Below are positions 9,452-18,930 of a stretch of DNA of 64,000 nucleotides, one piece after another. Origin of the DNA: Succinatimonas hippei YIT 12066 (GTDB lineage: Bacteria; Pseudomonadota; Gammaproteobacteria; Enterobacterales; Succinivibrionaceae); assembly GCF_000188195.1 (NCBI RefSeq), contig NZ_GL830988.1:1-64000 (forward strand). Direction: 5' to 3'. A model generated the notes under the pieces. The model did no database searches, had not been told where the DNA came from, and saw only the letters and a list, made by a program, of their open reading frames with translations. Both the position numbers and the translations under genes were made by a program. Within the stretch, counting starts at the first letter, position 1. The number at the start of each line of letters is the position of its first letter.

Positions 9452-9483
9452 AAGCGCTGATTTTATTTTCAGCGCTTTTTGTT
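9452..9483 (+). terminator. Intrinsic terminator after the RpiB-family gene
   Basis: A perfect 9-bp stem (AAGCGCTGA/TCAGCGCTT) with an 8-base AT-rich loop is followed by a T-rich tract. It lies between convergent genes and could also serve the minus-strand DUF2786 gene. Confidence 0.85.
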
Positions 9484-10292
9484 TAATCATCAAAACGAAG
9501 CCGAGCCGTAGTTTTTCCTTTCACTCCCTGAAATATGTTGAATGTTTGTGCATCTTTATTACCGCGGGTATATGACTGTATCATTTCTTGAGTAAATTTT
9601 TTGCTGCGTTGTCTCATATCGGTAAGATTCGGGTAGTTTTGGGCCTTATATTCCGTTATCAGTTTTTGTTCACTAAAGCTTAAAGCGTAGTCCTGAACTT
9701 TTTCTTTTAAAACTTTTAAATAACCGTAAACGTAAGCTTCGGTATTTTTACAAACTTCTTTATTTTCTTGCTGCTTGACCGTTTTCTTGATGTACGCAAA
9801 AACGGCGGCAGGAGGCATTTTAAAAGATTGTGAGTACTCTAATATTCGTTGTTCTGAAAATAAGGCTATTTTTTGCCGTGTAAGTGCGGAAAGTCTGATG
9901 CGCTCTTGTTTGGCAAATTCTTTTTTAATTACGCAAATTTGGCGGGAAAGCAAGGTGAAAGCATATCCTGCCGCTTCAACACGATCTTTTGCACCGATAA
10001 AAATTATGCTGTTTATTTTGCCGTTTACGGTGTGAAAAAAATAGTCAAGGCCGAAAGCGCTGCTTATGATGCTGCCTAATAGTCCTATCAAATGTTTGGC
10101 GCGCAGCGCGGAAGGGGCATCTAGCTCAAGTTCCGTAATTGAATTTAAATTGATATCATCAAGAGTTATGCTGTGCTCTTTCATGAGTTTTTGCGCTCGC
10201 GAAAGAGCGATAGCTGCCTCTGAGGAATTGGAACTGTGCGATAGGGCTAAAAGCTTTTTAATTTTTTCAAATATCTGCTGCCTGTTTAGCAT
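9483..10292 (-). CDS. DUF2786 domain protein
   Basis: This soluble protein of 269 aa begins with a DUF2786 domain (residues about 5-45: IFEKIKKLLALS, then a heptad-like EAAIALSRAQKLMKEHSI). A middle region with GLDYFFH and IIFIGAKDRVEAAGYAF resembles the second domain usual in this family, and a Lys/Gln-rich charged C-terminus follows. The function is unknown. Such proteins are scattered through bacteria and phages and are sometimes found in mobile regions. The 60-bp gap after ppgK contains a terminator, so this gene is probably transcribed separately. Confidence 0.75.
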   Translation of the reverse strand: MLNRQQIFEKIKKLLALSHSSNSSEAAIALSRAQKLMKEHSITLDDINLNSITELELDAPSALRAKHLIGLLGSIISSAFGLDYFFHTVNGKINSIIFIGAKDRVEAAGYAFTLLSRQICVIKKEFAKQERIRLSALTRQKIALFSEQRILEYSQSFKMPPAAVFAYIKKTVKQQENKEVCKNTEAYVYGYLKVLKEKVQDYALSFSEQKLITEYKAQNYPNLTDMRQRSKKFTQEMIQSYTRGNKDAQTFNIFQGVKGKTTARLRFDD

Positions 10293-10310
10293 GTTTATTT
10301 ACAGTTAAAA

Positions 10311-10336
10311 AAGGAGCACAAAAAGCGCTCCTTATT
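10311..10336 (-). terminator. Intrinsic terminator after ppgK
   Basis: On the minus strand AAGGAGC and GCTCCTT form a 7-bp stem that runs into a T tract, just downstream of the ppgK stop codon. Confidence 0.75.
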
Positions 10337-10352
10337 AAAAACAGTTTAAAAA

Positions 10353-11102
10353 TCAGTTTCCGGTAAGTCTTTGCTCTCCGTATAAGGCTGCGCCGATAAT
10401 GCCTGCAAGATTAAGCGTTTTAGCGGGAATCACTTCCGTAGACAAATTAAAGCGATCAGCATATTTTTCAAATTTCTTGGAGGCTCCGCCGCCTAAAATG
10501 AAGACGTCAGGATGCATGACGAACTCCAGATGCTTGAGGTATTCATTGAAGCGATCGCCGAATTCTTTCCATTTGATGCCGGCTTTTTCGCGGGCGGCAT
10601 CCGAGCAGTATTTTTCAGCGCTGTCGCCGTGGAAAATCAAGTGACCTAATTCCGAATTGGTATAAAGTTTGCCGTTTAAGAAAATAGCCGATCCGATACC
10701 GGTGCCGATAGTAAGCACGATGACCTGTTTATCAAGGTATTCTTTACCGGCGCCGAAATGCATTTCGGCGATTCCTGCAACATCGGCATCATTAGCGACG
10801 AAAACAGGTTGTCCTAAAGTTTCGGAGAAAAGTTTTTCAACCGGTGTATTAATCCAGCTTTTATCAATGTTAGCCGCGGTAAGAACCGTACCTCTTATAA
10901 CGCGGGCCGGAAAACCGCAGGATACGGGACCGTCCCATTTTATAGTTGCAACCAGCTCTTTTAGCGTTTGGGCTATGGCTTCGGGAGTGGCGGGCTGCGG
11001 AGTTTTGATTCTGATCCTTTCTGTAAGCAAAGTGCCGCTGTCGGTTTCGACGATAGCGCCTTTAATGCCGCTTCCGCCGATATCTACGCCTAATATTTCC
11101 AT
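10353..11102 (-). CDS. ppgK: Polyphosphate glucokinase-type ROK kinase
   Basis: This 249 aa ROK kinase phosphorylates glucose using polyphosphate and/or ATP, feeding glycolysis in the cytoplasm. The phosphate motif is DIGGSGIKGA (residues 6-15). VSCGFPARV and TAANIDKSW are typical of the PpgK subgroup, and FVANDADVAG carries the catalytic Asp. GTGIGSA and ILGGGASKKF complete the fold. Length and motifs fit actinobacterial-type PpgK better than E. coli Glk. That gene is uncommon in gammaproteobacteria, although ATP preference cannot be excluded from sequence. Confidence 0.88.
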   Translation of the reverse strand: MEILGVDIGGSGIKGAIVETDSGTLLTERIRIKTPQPATPEAIAQTLKELVATIKWDGPVSCGFPARVIRGTVLTAANIDKSWINTPVEKLFSETLGQPVFVANDADVAGIAEMHFGAGKEYLDKQVIVLTIGTGIGSAIFLNGKLYTNSELGHLIFHGDSAEKYCSDAAREKAGIKWKEFGDRFNEYLKHLEFVMHPDVFILGGGASKKFEKYADRFNLSTEVIPAKTLNLAGIIGAALYGEQRLTGN

Positions 11103-11310
11103 TATGCTTCCTTCATATAATTAAGGTTTTGCATTTACTTTTAAAAAGTAATTTAAGTGTAGAAAATATTAATATAAGCTTAGGTTTTTAAATTAATTTT
11201 TTCTCACAGTTTTATAATTTTTTACTCGGTTTTTGAGATTGACTTGCAAAAAATAGAAAACATCGCCCGGTTTTCTTTACAATTTAGATAAGCATAAGGC
11301 GGAGCTTAGT

Positions 11311-12822
11311 ATGTCTAATTTATCTCATTTAGTATTTACGTCAGCGCAGATCCGCGCTATTGAAAGATTTCATGCCAAAGAGCATGACGGGCATTGCTTT
11401 GATTTAATGGAGGAAGCGGGAAAAAGCGTTTTTAATAATATAAAGTCGCATTGCCCCGATTTCCATGACGTTTGGGTTTTTGCCGGCAGCGGCAATAACG
11501 GCGGTGACGGGTATATTGTTGCCGCTTTGCTGTTGGATGCAGGAATAAGTCATCGTGTTTTTGCTTTAAATAAGCCGCATCCCGGATCTGAGGCAGCAAC
11601 CGCTTGCGAGTATTTTTTATCTTTAGGCGGAAAGATTGAGCATGCACTGCCTGAGATTAATGACGGATGCCCTGACGTGATAGTTGACGCTCTTTTGGGC
11701 ACGGGGATAAAAAGTGCACCGCGTGCCCCTATTGATGAGTGGATTTTATTTATAAACCGTACTAGGGCATATACTGTGGCAGTTGATGTGCCCTCAGGCG
11801 TAAATGCCGATACGGGGACGGTTGAGGGAGATTGCGTCAAGGCTGATTTGACCGTTTGCATGCTGGCTTTAAAACCGGGGCTTTTAACCGGGGATGCCGT
11901 GGATTACACCGGAGAGGTTACGGTTGAGTCGTTAGGCGTTGACGTGAGTGTTTTTCACGGCAAACTTACGGATCTTGACGAAGAAATTCATTTGCCTTTG
12001 CTGCGTCGATCTTATGAAGATATCATTGATGATTTGCCGCATCGTGAAAAAACGGCCAACAAAGGAGATTGCGGTAAGGTTTTGATTATAGGCGGGGCCA
12101 AAGGTATGGGCGGGGCTGCCCGTATTTGTGCGCAAGGTGCGCTGCGTGCCGGAGCCGGGCTTGTCAAAGTTGCAACCGATAGTGTTAATATTAATGCACT
12201 AAATGCCGGATTGCCTGAGGCAATGACGGTTGATTTTAACGATGAAGAAGCTCTGTCAAAAGCTTTATCTTGGGCTGATGTAACTGCGATTGGCCCCGGT
12301 CTTTCACAAAATGAAAAAGCCCGTAAACTGCTTGAACTTGCTCTCTCTTTTGACGGCCCCGTTGTTTTGGATGCCGACGCTTTAAATCTTATTGCCACAG
12401 GAGAGTTTTCTCTTTCTGATAAAATTATTATGACGCCGCATCCCGGTGAGGCGGCACGACTTTTGGGACTTACCGCTGATGAGGTCAATTATGACCGCAT
12501 TAAATCCGCCGTGATGCTGCAAAGAAAATACGGAGGCATTGTCCTTTTAAAGGGAGCTGGCAGTGTGATTTGCGACGGTAAGAGGATCACTATCGTTCAG
12601 GAAGGCTCTCCCGCGATGGCATCAGGCGGCATGGGAGATTTGCTAACCGGCATAATTGCAGCTTTTTTAGGCCAGGATTTAACTCCCAAGCAAGCTACCG
12701 TGGCAGCAGCATGCGTGCACGGCAGAGCAGGTGAACTTGCCGGTCGTGACGGCGGAATTGTCGGAACTTTAGCTACTGATTTAACTTCATATGTAAGAGC
12801 ATTGGTAAATGGAAGAAACTGA
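11311..12822 (+). CDS. nnr: Bifunctional NAD(P)H-hydrate epimerase/dehydratase
   Basis: This enzyme (503 aa) repairs hydrated NAD(P)H. The N-terminal epimerase (YjeF_N, residues about 10-215) has GSGNNGGDGY and VDVPSGVNADTG. The C-terminal ADP-dependent dehydratase (about 235-495) has the GGAKGMGGAARI, DADALNL, TPHPGEAARLL and ASGGMGDLLTG motifs. The length equals E. coli YjeF (515 aa). The start has GGCGGAG upstream. It opens a tightly packed operon and overlaps tsaE by 14 bp, the same order as in E. coli. Confidence 0.96.
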   Translation: MSNLSHLVFTSAQIRAIERFHAKEHDGHCFDLMEEAGKSVFNNIKSHCPDFHDVWVFAGSGNNGGDGYIVAALLLDAGISHRVFALNKPHPGSEAATACEYFLSLGGKIEHALPEINDGCPDVIVDALLGTGIKSAPRAPIDEWILFINRTRAYTVAVDVPSGVNADTGTVEGDCVKADLTVCMLALKPGLLTGDAVDYTGEVTVESLGVDVSVFHGKLTDLDEEIHLPLLRRSYEDIIDDLPHREKTANKGDCGKVLIIGGAKGMGGAARICAQGALRAGAGLVKVATDSVNINALNAGLPEAMTVDFNDEEALSKALSWADVTAIGPGLSQNEKARKLLELALSFDGPVVLDADALNLIATGEFSLSDKIIMTPHPGEAARLLGLTADEVNYDRIKSAVMLQRKYGGIVLLKGAGSVICDGKRITIVQEGSPAMASGGMGDLLTGIIAAFLGQDLTPKQATVAAACVHGRAGELAGRDGGIVGTLATDLTSYVRALVNGRN

Positions 12823-13312
12823 GTTTTCATTTAACGTAAAGGATGAAGAGCACACTAAAAAATTAGGTGCGGTTTTGGCACGGATCATGCCTGCGTTTTC
12901 TCGGCGGGTCAAACGAGCGGCATGCGTGTTTTTAGAAGGTGATTTAGGTGCGGGAAAAACTACTTTATCCCGCGGCTTTATTCGCGCTTTAGGTTATGAC
13001 GGGTTGGTTAAATCGCCGACTTATACTTTGGTAGAGCCTTATCAAATCGAAGATTTAAATATTTTTCATTTTGATTTGTATAGGCTTTTAGATCCGGAAG
13101 AACTTGAATTTATGGGAGTACGCGATTATTTTGCTAAAATCGGAGTATGTCTTGTAGAGTGGCCTGAAAAAGCTTGCGGATTATTGCCCGAGCCTGACGT
13201 TACCGTAACTTTGTCTTATGCTGACGGAACACGCAATGCCGTTATAAATGTCAAGGCACTTAATAAAGAAGAATTAAACGAATTTGAAAAATTGTTGCCG
13301 TGCTTAAATTAA
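12809..13312 (+). CDS. tsaE: tRNA threonylcarbamoyladenosine biosynthesis ATPase TsaE
   Basis: TsaE is the ATPase that drives the TsaBDE complex making t6A37 in ANN-decoding tRNAs. The P-loop is [16 protein letters not shown] (about residue 49). [10 protein letters not shown] and HFDLYRL follow as in the family, and VEWPE sits near residue 117. The product of 167 aa is close to E. coli YjeE (153 aa). The gene overlaps nnr upstream by 14 bp and the amidase downstream by 13 bp, which points to coupled translation. Confidence 0.95.
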   Translation: MEETEFSFNVKDEEHTKKLGAVLARIMPAFSRRVKRAACVFLEGDLGAGKTTLSRGFIRALGYDGLVKSPTYTLVEPYQIEDLNIFHFDLYRLLDPEELEFMGVRDYFAKIGVCLVEWPEKACGLLPEPDVTVTLSYADGTRNAVINVKALNKEELNEFEKLLPCLN

Positions 13313-14934
13313 TTAAACTTTTTTGTGTAGTCGTTTGGTGCGTGTTTTCTGTCGTTTTCGGCAGTACCGCAATGGCTGACAGCATTAATAATGTCCGGGC
13401 ATTTGCCAACGCTGATAAAACTCGCGTGGTCTTCGATCTTGACTATAATGCCCGTTTCTCGACGGCATTAAATGACGGCGGCAAGACTTTCGTTATCAGA
13501 ATCAATAAAGTAAGTAATCCGGTTTCAAGCCCAATAAGCTTTAGCGTACAGGCAAACAGTGTGATAAAAAAAGTGTTGCGCAATATTCAAAAAAATGACG
13601 TGCGCTATATTTTCACGCTGGAAAATTCAGATAAGCCCAATGTCTTTATGCTTGCGCCGCAGGACGGCTATTCTTATCGTCTGGTGGTTGATTTCCCGCA
13701 TTTAAAAAAGACTGTGGCAGCTTCAAATGAGATCAGAGTCATATCACAAGAAAGTGCTCAGGATTTAAAAGGAAAAAATCGCGGTGCGGGCGCTTATGTG
13801 GCACAAGTCGTAACACCCGACAAGGCCGATAGAGCGGAAGATGCTTTACTTAATAAAATGGGTAAAGTCGGAGATGACGGCATCAGAACTTTAACCCCGG
13901 CCGAGGTTCAGGCTTATGAGAAGCTTTTAGAGGAGCTTCGTGAGCAATATGCCAAAACCCCGGTTATTGAGGATAACAGTCCTGAAGAGTCTGTTCCCGA
14001 GGCTAAAGCGCCGCCTCCGCCTAAGGTAATAATGTCCGATCCTGATCCGTTTATCATTGCCGTGGATGCCGGACACGGCGGTAAGGATCCTGGGGCTATC
14101 GGTAAGCGCGGTGTGCGTGAGAAAAACGTTACTTTGGCAATTGCCCAGGAGCTTGCCCGCTACATCAATTCCAACAAGCAATTTCGTGCCCGTCTTATTC
14201 GTTCTAAAGACGTGTTCGTTGATTTAAATCGCCGCTCGGAAATCGCAAGACGTTATAAGGCTGATATTCTGATTTCAATTCATGCCGATTCAGTGGCCTC
14301 AGGTTCGTCGGCACGCGGTGCTTCGGTGTGGGTATTGTCAAACAATCGTGCCAAACGCGAAAATCGTAAACTTTTAAAGGACAGCGGTAAGTCGTCGCGT
14401 CTTTTAGGAGGAGCTGGTGAGGTGATTTCCGATCGCGATCAGAACCCGTATCTGGCGGCGACTATTTTGGATATGTCATCAGATAACGCACGTTCTGACG
14501 GCTATATGTTAGGTGAGGAGATCTTAAAGAAATTAGGCAGTTTTACGCGTCTGCATAACCGTAAACCTATTCATGCCTCCCTTGCAGTCTTAAAATCCCC
14601 GGACATCCCGTCGCTTTTGATTGAAACGGGCTTTTTATCCAATCGTTATGAAGAAATTCAGTTAAATCAGCCTAACTATCAAAAACAGATTGCCTATCGT
14701 ATTTATCAGGGTATCAAAACTTATTACGCCAAATATCCCGCACAGCGCTTTAAGTCACGTCAGGAATCTGCTTTAAGAGCCAGTTTGCCTGAGCGTGATC
14801 ATGTCGTGCAAAAGGGGGAATACCTTACTAAAATTGCTCGCCATTACGGAGTTTCGGTAAGTGCTATTCGTCAGCGCAATAATTTAAAAAGCGATACTCT
14901 AAAAGTAGGACAGCTTTTAATTATTCCGAAATAA
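13300..14934 (+). CDS. N-acetylmuramoyl-L-alanine amidase (AmiB/AmiC type) with LysM
   Basis: This is a periplasmic murein amidase for cell separation, cutting the bond between MurNAc and the peptide stem. The 544 aa product starts at GTG and has a signal peptide ending near AMA-DS (residue 28). An AMIN domain (about 30-145) and a linker follow. The zinc amidase domain (about 250-475) has [18 protein letters not shown] and [11 protein letters not shown]-terminal LysM (about 500-544, [17 protein letters not shown]) binds peptidoglycan. E. coli AmiB has the same gene context and also a LysM, so this is its positional equivalent; I leave the symbol blank because AmiB and AmiC differ little here. 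Confidence 0.93.
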   Translation: MLKLIKLFCVVVWCVFSVVFGSTAMADSINNVRAFANADKTRVVFDLDYNARFSTALNDGGKTFVIRINKVSNPVSSPISFSVQANSVIKKVLRNIQKNDVRYIFTLENSDKPNVFMLAPQDGYSYRLVVDFPHLKKTVAASNEIRVISQESAQDLKGKNRGAGAYVAQVVTPDKADRAEDALLNKMGKVGDDGIRTLTPAEVQAYEKLLEELREQYAKTPVIEDNSPEESVPEAKAPPPPKVIMSDPDPFIIAVDAGHGGKDPGAIGKRGVREKNVTLAIAQELARYINSNKQFRARLIRSKDVFVDLNRRSEIARRYKADILISIHADSVASGSSARGASVWVLSNNRAKRENRKLLKDSGKSSRLLGGAGEVISDRDQNPYLAATILDMSSDNARSDGYMLGEEILKKLGSFTRLHNRKPIHASLAVLKSPDIPSLLIETGFLSNRYEEIQLNQPNYQKQIAYRIYQGIKTYYAKYPAQRFKSRQESALRASLPERDHVVQKGEYLTKIARHYGVSVSAIRQRNNLKSDTLKVGQLLIIPK

Positions 14935-14936
14935 TT

Positions 14937-16889
14937 ATGCCGATTCGTCGTTTATCCGTACAGCTTGCAAACCAAATCGCGGCAGGAGAGGTGGTCGAAA
15001 GGCCGTCTTCCGTCGTAAAGGAATTGCTTGAAAACGCCGTGGATGCCAAAGCCACCAAGATTGTCTGCGATTTGAAAAACTCAGGAAAAACTCTTATCAG
15101 AGTAAGGGATAACGGACAAGGGATCCCGCATGAGGAATTGCCGCTTGCTCTTGCTCCGCACGCTACCTCCAAAATAGCTACGCTTGAAGATCTTGAGGCG
15201 ATTTTAACCTTAGGCTTTCGCGGTGAAGCATTAGCTTCGATAGCTGCGGTATCGAAGCTTACCTTAACCTCTCGCACCAAAGATGAAGATCATGCTTTTA
15301 GCGTTGAAGTCGAAGGTCCACAACAGGATCCGGAAATTAATCCGGCGGCCCATCCCGTCGGTACGTCGGTTGAGGTTTGTGAGCTTTTTTTTAACACTCC
15401 GGCAAGACGGCGCTTTTTACGCTCCGATCGTACCGAGTTCATGCATATCCGTGAAATTTTCGTGCGCACGGCTTTAGCTAATCCGGATATTGATTTTGAA
15501 CTTAATCTTGACGGTAAAAACGTAGTTAACGTTAAAGCGGTAATGGGCGATGAGAAAAAGCGCTTAGTCCGTTTGTCAAAGCTTGCCGGCAGTGATTTTA
15601 ACCGTAACGGTATCTTTGTCAGAGGTGAAGATCCGTGCCTTAACGTAAGCGGGGTGCTTTTGCCGCCGCCTGACGTTGAAGAAAGCGCGGTGGAAAATAT
15701 CTTTTTGTTTTTAAACGGCAGACCGATTGCCGATAAAGTTCTCACTCATGCATTAAAACAGGCTTATTCGGAAGTGGCGGGAAGAAGTTGTCCGGTGCGC
15801 TGCGTTTTATATTTAAACTGCGATCCTCATGAGGTTGATATTAACGTTCACCCGAGAAAAGATGAAGTACGTTTTCACGAAGCAAGACTTGTACATGACG
15901 TGTTGCTTGAGACGGTGGCAAATTCCCTTAGAAAAGAGCTTCGTTCTGTAGATGACGGGTTAAAAAAAGAGTCGGGAGTTGATGATGTTTCTTCCTTTGA
16001 AGATAAAGATCAAGGTGCTGATGAAAATCCTTTAGGTCAATTTGTAAAAGATATTAAAAGCGCTGCTTCATCAAGATTAAAATTTTCATCTTACAGTGGC
16101 GGCAATTTTGATAAAAATAAAAGCTTTGGAGCAGATAATTATGTTGCCTTAGATTCTATCGGAAATCGCCGCAGCATCAATTACAGTCCTCACGCTATTC
16201 AAATGCCGTCAAGTAAAGACAGCGTTAAAGAAAATCTGCGCCGTTATGATTATCGTATTGCCGCGGGCAATGCTCAAAGTCGTGCCGGTATTTATGATAT
16301 TGAGCGAGTTGATTTAACTTCACCTAAAGCAGCCAAGCTTCTCTCTTTGCCGGCACCTGACGTACTCCTTGTTATGCAGGAAAATCGTTATTTTTTAGTC
16401 AAAGCCTCGGTTTTAAACCGTGAACTGGTCTCCCGCGACTATATGGCAAAGGTAAAACTCGGCACGGTTGAGGTTTACGCTTTGTCCATGCCTTTTGTGC
16501 TGAAGGCGCAAAAGACGCTGATTAATGCTATAAAAGCTTGCCCTGAGGCTTTGGTTCGAGCGGGATTTACATTAAATCTTAAAAAAGAAAGCATTGAATT
16601 TTTGAAAATTCCCTCACTTTTGCAGGGTGTGGATTTGGCCGGCATTTTGTTTAAAGCTTTGCCGCTTGCTGCAGCTGGGGCTAAAAATTTAAGTATGGGT
16701 ATTTGCCCAAAGCAGCTTGCCGATATGTTTGCCGCAGCAAAAAAAAGCGTGGTTTACTATAAGGATGAAGCGCAGGTGATTGTAGATAAGATCTCCGATC
16801 CGGAAATTTTGGAAAGTTTAGGAGCTGACGCGTTTGAGCTTGATATCGCACGGTGGGCACGGGAACTTGGAGGCGCGAATAATGCCTGA
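14937..16889 (+). CDS. mutL: DNA mismatch repair protein MutL
   Basis: MutL (650 aa) couples MutS mismatch recognition to MutH or other nucleases. The N-terminal GHKL ATPase shows QIAAGEVVERPSSVVKELLENA, DNGQGI, HATSKI and GFRGEALASI. The NVHPRKDEVRFH motif ends the second N-terminal domain near residue 310. A poorly conserved linker (about 330-460) leads to the C-terminal dimerisation domain. No DQHAAxER-type endonuclease motif is visible, as in E. coli MutL. The gene begins 2 bp after the amidase and overlaps miaA. Confidence 0.96.
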   Translation: MPIRRLSVQLANQIAAGEVVERPSSVVKELLENAVDAKATKIVCDLKNSGKTLIRVRDNGQGIPHEELPLALAPHATSKIATLEDLEAILTLGFRGEALASIAAVSKLTLTSRTKDEDHAFSVEVEGPQQDPEINPAAHPVGTSVEVCELFFNTPARRRFLRSDRTEFMHIREIFVRTALANPDIDFELNLDGKNVVNVKAVMGDEKKRLVRLSKLAGSDFNRNGIFVRGEDPCLNVSGVLLPPPDVEESAVENIFLFLNGRPIADKVLTHALKQAYSEVAGRSCPVRCVLYLNCDPHEVDINVHPRKDEVRFHEARLVHDVLLETVANSLRKELRSVDDGLKKESGVDDVSSFEDKDQGADENPLGQFVKDIKSAASSRLKFSSYSGGNFDKNKSFGADNYVALDSIGNRRSINYSPHAIQMPSSKDSVKENLRRYDYRIAAGNAQSRAGIYDIERVDLTSPKAAKLLSLPAPDVLLVMQENRYFLVKASVLNRELVSRDYMAKVKLGTVEVYALSMPFVLKAQKTLINAIKACPEALVRAGFTLNLKKESIEFLKIPSLLQGVDLAGILFKALPLAAAGAKNLSMGICPKQLADMFAAAKKSVVYYKDEAQVIVDKISDPEILESLGADAFELDIARWARELGGANNA

Positions 16890-17823
16890 TTTTGATGCTT
16901 TAGTGATTTTAGGACCGACAGCTTCAGGAAAAAGTGCTTTAGCCCTTAAAGTTGCCGAGCATGTTAAATGTGAAATCATAAGTCTTGATTCCGCTCTTGT
17001 GTATAAAGATATGGATATCGGGACGGCAAAACCCACCAAGGAAGAGCTGTCCTTGGTACCTCATTATTTAATCAGTATCATCGATCCTAAAGACAGCTAC
17101 AGCGCGGCGCAATTTAGAACGGATTGCATAAGACTTGTAGGTGAAATAAAAGCACGAGGCAATCTTCCTATAATCTGCGGCGGTACTATGATGTACTATA
17201 AAGCTTTGGTTGAGGGGTTGTCTTCCTTGCCTGAAACCGATCCTTTAGTTAGGGATAAAGTTGCAAAGCAAGCAGAAATTTACGGTTGGCCTTACATGCA
17301 CGCAAAGCTTGAGACGATTGATCCGCCTTTATTTGCAAAGCTTGCACCTAATGACAAGCAGCGCATTTCCCGCGCACTTGAGGTTTATGAAATGACGGGA
17401 AAAGCTTTAAGCTCTTTTTATGCAGCTAAAAAAGATGCCTGTCCTTTTTCCTTGTGTGAGTTCGTGATTTTACCCGATAACGATCGTAAAGCTCTGCGCA
17501 ACGGCATAAGAGCAAGATTTGAAAAGATGCTGAATCTCGGACTTATTGATGAGGTGAAAAAACTAAAAGATAGGGGTGATTTATCTCTTGATATGCCGTC
17601 GATGCGCTCGGTAGGTTACCGACAGGTATGGGAATATCTTGACGGCGTTTATGATTATGACACGATGATTGAAAAAGCGGTAATTGCTACCGCAAGGCTG
17701 GCAAAACACCAGATGACCTGGCTGCGCGGCGGACTGAAAAGTGAAAACCGTACCGTTCTTGACTATAAAGATCCGAATAATCTGCAGAAAATCCTTAATA
17801 AGGTTGGTAATTTACAAGCCTAG
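16882..17823 (+). CDS. miaA: tRNA dimethylallyltransferase
   Basis: MiaA adds a dimethylallyl group to A37 of tRNAs reading UNN codons. The P-loop is LGPTASGKSALAL (about residues 8-20), followed by SLDSALVYKDMDIGTAKP, the conserved substrate-binding segment, and later GGTMMYYKAL. I choose the ATG at 16882, preceded by TTGGAGG. A longer frame from a TTG at 16834 lies inside mutL and lacks a ribosome site. The 313 aa product matches E. coli MiaA (316 aa). The start overlaps the end of mutL by 8 bp. Confidence 0.96.
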   Translation: MPDFDALVILGPTASGKSALALKVAEHVKCEIISLDSALVYKDMDIGTAKPTKEELSLVPHYLISIIDPKDSYSAAQFRTDCIRLVGEIKARGNLPIICGGTMMYYKALVEGLSSLPETDPLVRDKVAKQAEIYGWPYMHAKLETIDPPLFAKLAPNDKQRISRALEVYEMTGKALSSFYAAKKDACPFSLCEFVILPDNDRKALRNGIRARFEKMLNLGLIDEVKKLKDRGDLSLDMPSMRSVGYRQVWEYLDGVYDYDTMIEKAVIATARLAKHQMTWLRGGLKSENRTVLDYKDPNNLQKILNKVGNLQA

Positions 17824-17851
17824 TGCTTACACATTCTCTTAATAAGAAACA

Positions 17852-18091
17852 GTAAAAATTTTTTATATCAATCCTCCTTATGAAGTTGATTTTCTGATTT
17901 AGCATGAAAAGGACATTTTCCCTGCGGAAGTTAAGTCTGAGACCAATATTAAAAGCAGGAGTTTTAAAAATTTTTAAGAATTGTATGAAGATAAAGTTAA
18001 GCTGCGCATCCGCTTCTTGCTTAATAATTTAAAGCTTGACGGCGATGTTCTTAACATTCCTTTGTTCATGGCTGATCATCTGCTAGGCTGA
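17852..18091 (+). pseudogene. Decayed C-terminal remnant of a DUF4143-type AAA ATPase
   Basis: The gap between miaA and hfq holds a frame that reads YINPPYEVDFLI*, HEKDIFPAEVKSETN, KSRSFKNF*, then ELYEDKVKLRIRFLLNNL and NIPLFMADHLLG before a stop at 18089. This matches the C-terminal DUF4143 domain of AAA ATPases, where EVDFLIQ, piEVK and NIPLYxA are hallmarks. The two internal stops (TAG 17900, TAA 17975) stand where Gln codons CAG and CAA would be expected, each one C-to-T change. No N-terminal ATPase domain remains. The frame is otherwise unbroken, so the loss may be fairly recent. Confidence 0.75.
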
Positions 18092-18414
18092 TCGGTTTTG
18101 CGCTTAAAAAAACAGTAAGGCAATGTTGAAAAATAAGTTTGATCCTACAAAAGGAAGAAGTAAAAAACAGATTTTTCAGATAGGCATAAGTAATATGAAC
18201 AAAGTTTAAAAAATTTGATATTGGTAAATTTTTTAATAAAAAAGTGCCTTTTTTTACTCACATTAGGTAAGCTTTTTATTAAAATTTAGCGTCTCATCAC
18301 TACTATTTATTTAATTTAGTTGTAGTTTTGTACAAAAGACGTTTAAACAACAGTAAAAATTGTTTGTCGTCTATTATTTATAATGATTAATAAGCCAATA
18401 ATAACGGGATAAAT
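18092..18414. other. AT-rich spacer before hfq
   Basis: These roughly 320 bases are very AT-rich and contain no supported gene. The last 60 bases before hfq must carry its promoter or leader. A TATAAT at 18379 is suggestive, but no good -35 box is correctly spaced from it. Confidence 0.4.
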
Positions 18415-18669
18415 ATGGCAAAAGTACAGTCTCTTCAAGATCCGTTTTTAAATACTTTAAGAAAAGAGAGGATCTTGGTTTCAATATATTTGGTCAACGG
18501 CATTAAGCTTCAAGGTCAGATTGAGTCATTTGATCAGTTCGTGGTTCTCTTAAAGAATCAGGTAAGCCAGATGGTTTACAAGCATGCTATCTCTACTATT
18601 GTTCCGGCTCGTGCTGTAAATATGCAGACAGGACAGCAAGATCAGACGGCAGAAGATGTTTCGTCCTAA
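18415..18669 (+). CDS. hfq: RNA chaperone Hfq
   Basis: Hfq forms a hexameric Sm-like ring that pairs small RNAs with mRNAs. The 84 aa product keeps the Sm1 and Sm2 motifs: [20 protein letters not shown] with the proximal-face residues, and [10 protein letters not shown]. The distal-face and rim positions (RKER at residues 16-19) are conserved. The C-terminal tail is only about 16 residues ([15 protein letters not shown]), much shorter than the E. coli tail. ATG is preceded by a weak GGGATA site. The gene keeps its place after miaA but is separated from it by the remnant above. Confidence 0.97.
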   Translation: MAKVQSLQDPFLNTLRKERILVSIYLVNGIKLQGQIESFDQFVVLLKNQVSQMVYKHAISTIVPARAVNMQTGQQDQTAEDVSS

Positions 18670-18677
18670 TTAACAAT

Positions 18678-18720
18678 AAGTGCCTAAGTTCATTTTTTAG
18701 GTTTAGGCACTTGTGATCTT
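18678..18720 (+). terminator. Putative terminator after hfq
   Basis: A perfect 10-bp stem (AAGTGCCTAA/TTAGGCACTT) has a 15-base loop. Its downstream T tract is broken (TTGTGATCTTATTTTTG), so termination may be partial. Confidence 0.55.
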
Positions 18721-18930
18721 ATTTTTGTTAATATGTAAAAAAGCAAGAAAAACGTCGGTTTAAATATGAATCGGCGCGGAAGGATTGCAGATTAAAATCA
18801 TTTTTTAGATAAAACTTTTTTAATCTCTGCTTAAAAATAGAACGAAACTTTGTTCTCTATCTCTTTTTGTGAAAGTTTGTGCTGCGTGAATTCAATGTTG
18901 TTTATATGAGTTTACAGAAATCAGCTACAA

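Noticed and set aside
17900-17977. Stop-codon reassignment in the miaA-hfq spacer
   Set aside because: UAG and UAA end normal genes throughout the window, and the frame lacks the protein's N-terminal half, so it is a decayed gene.
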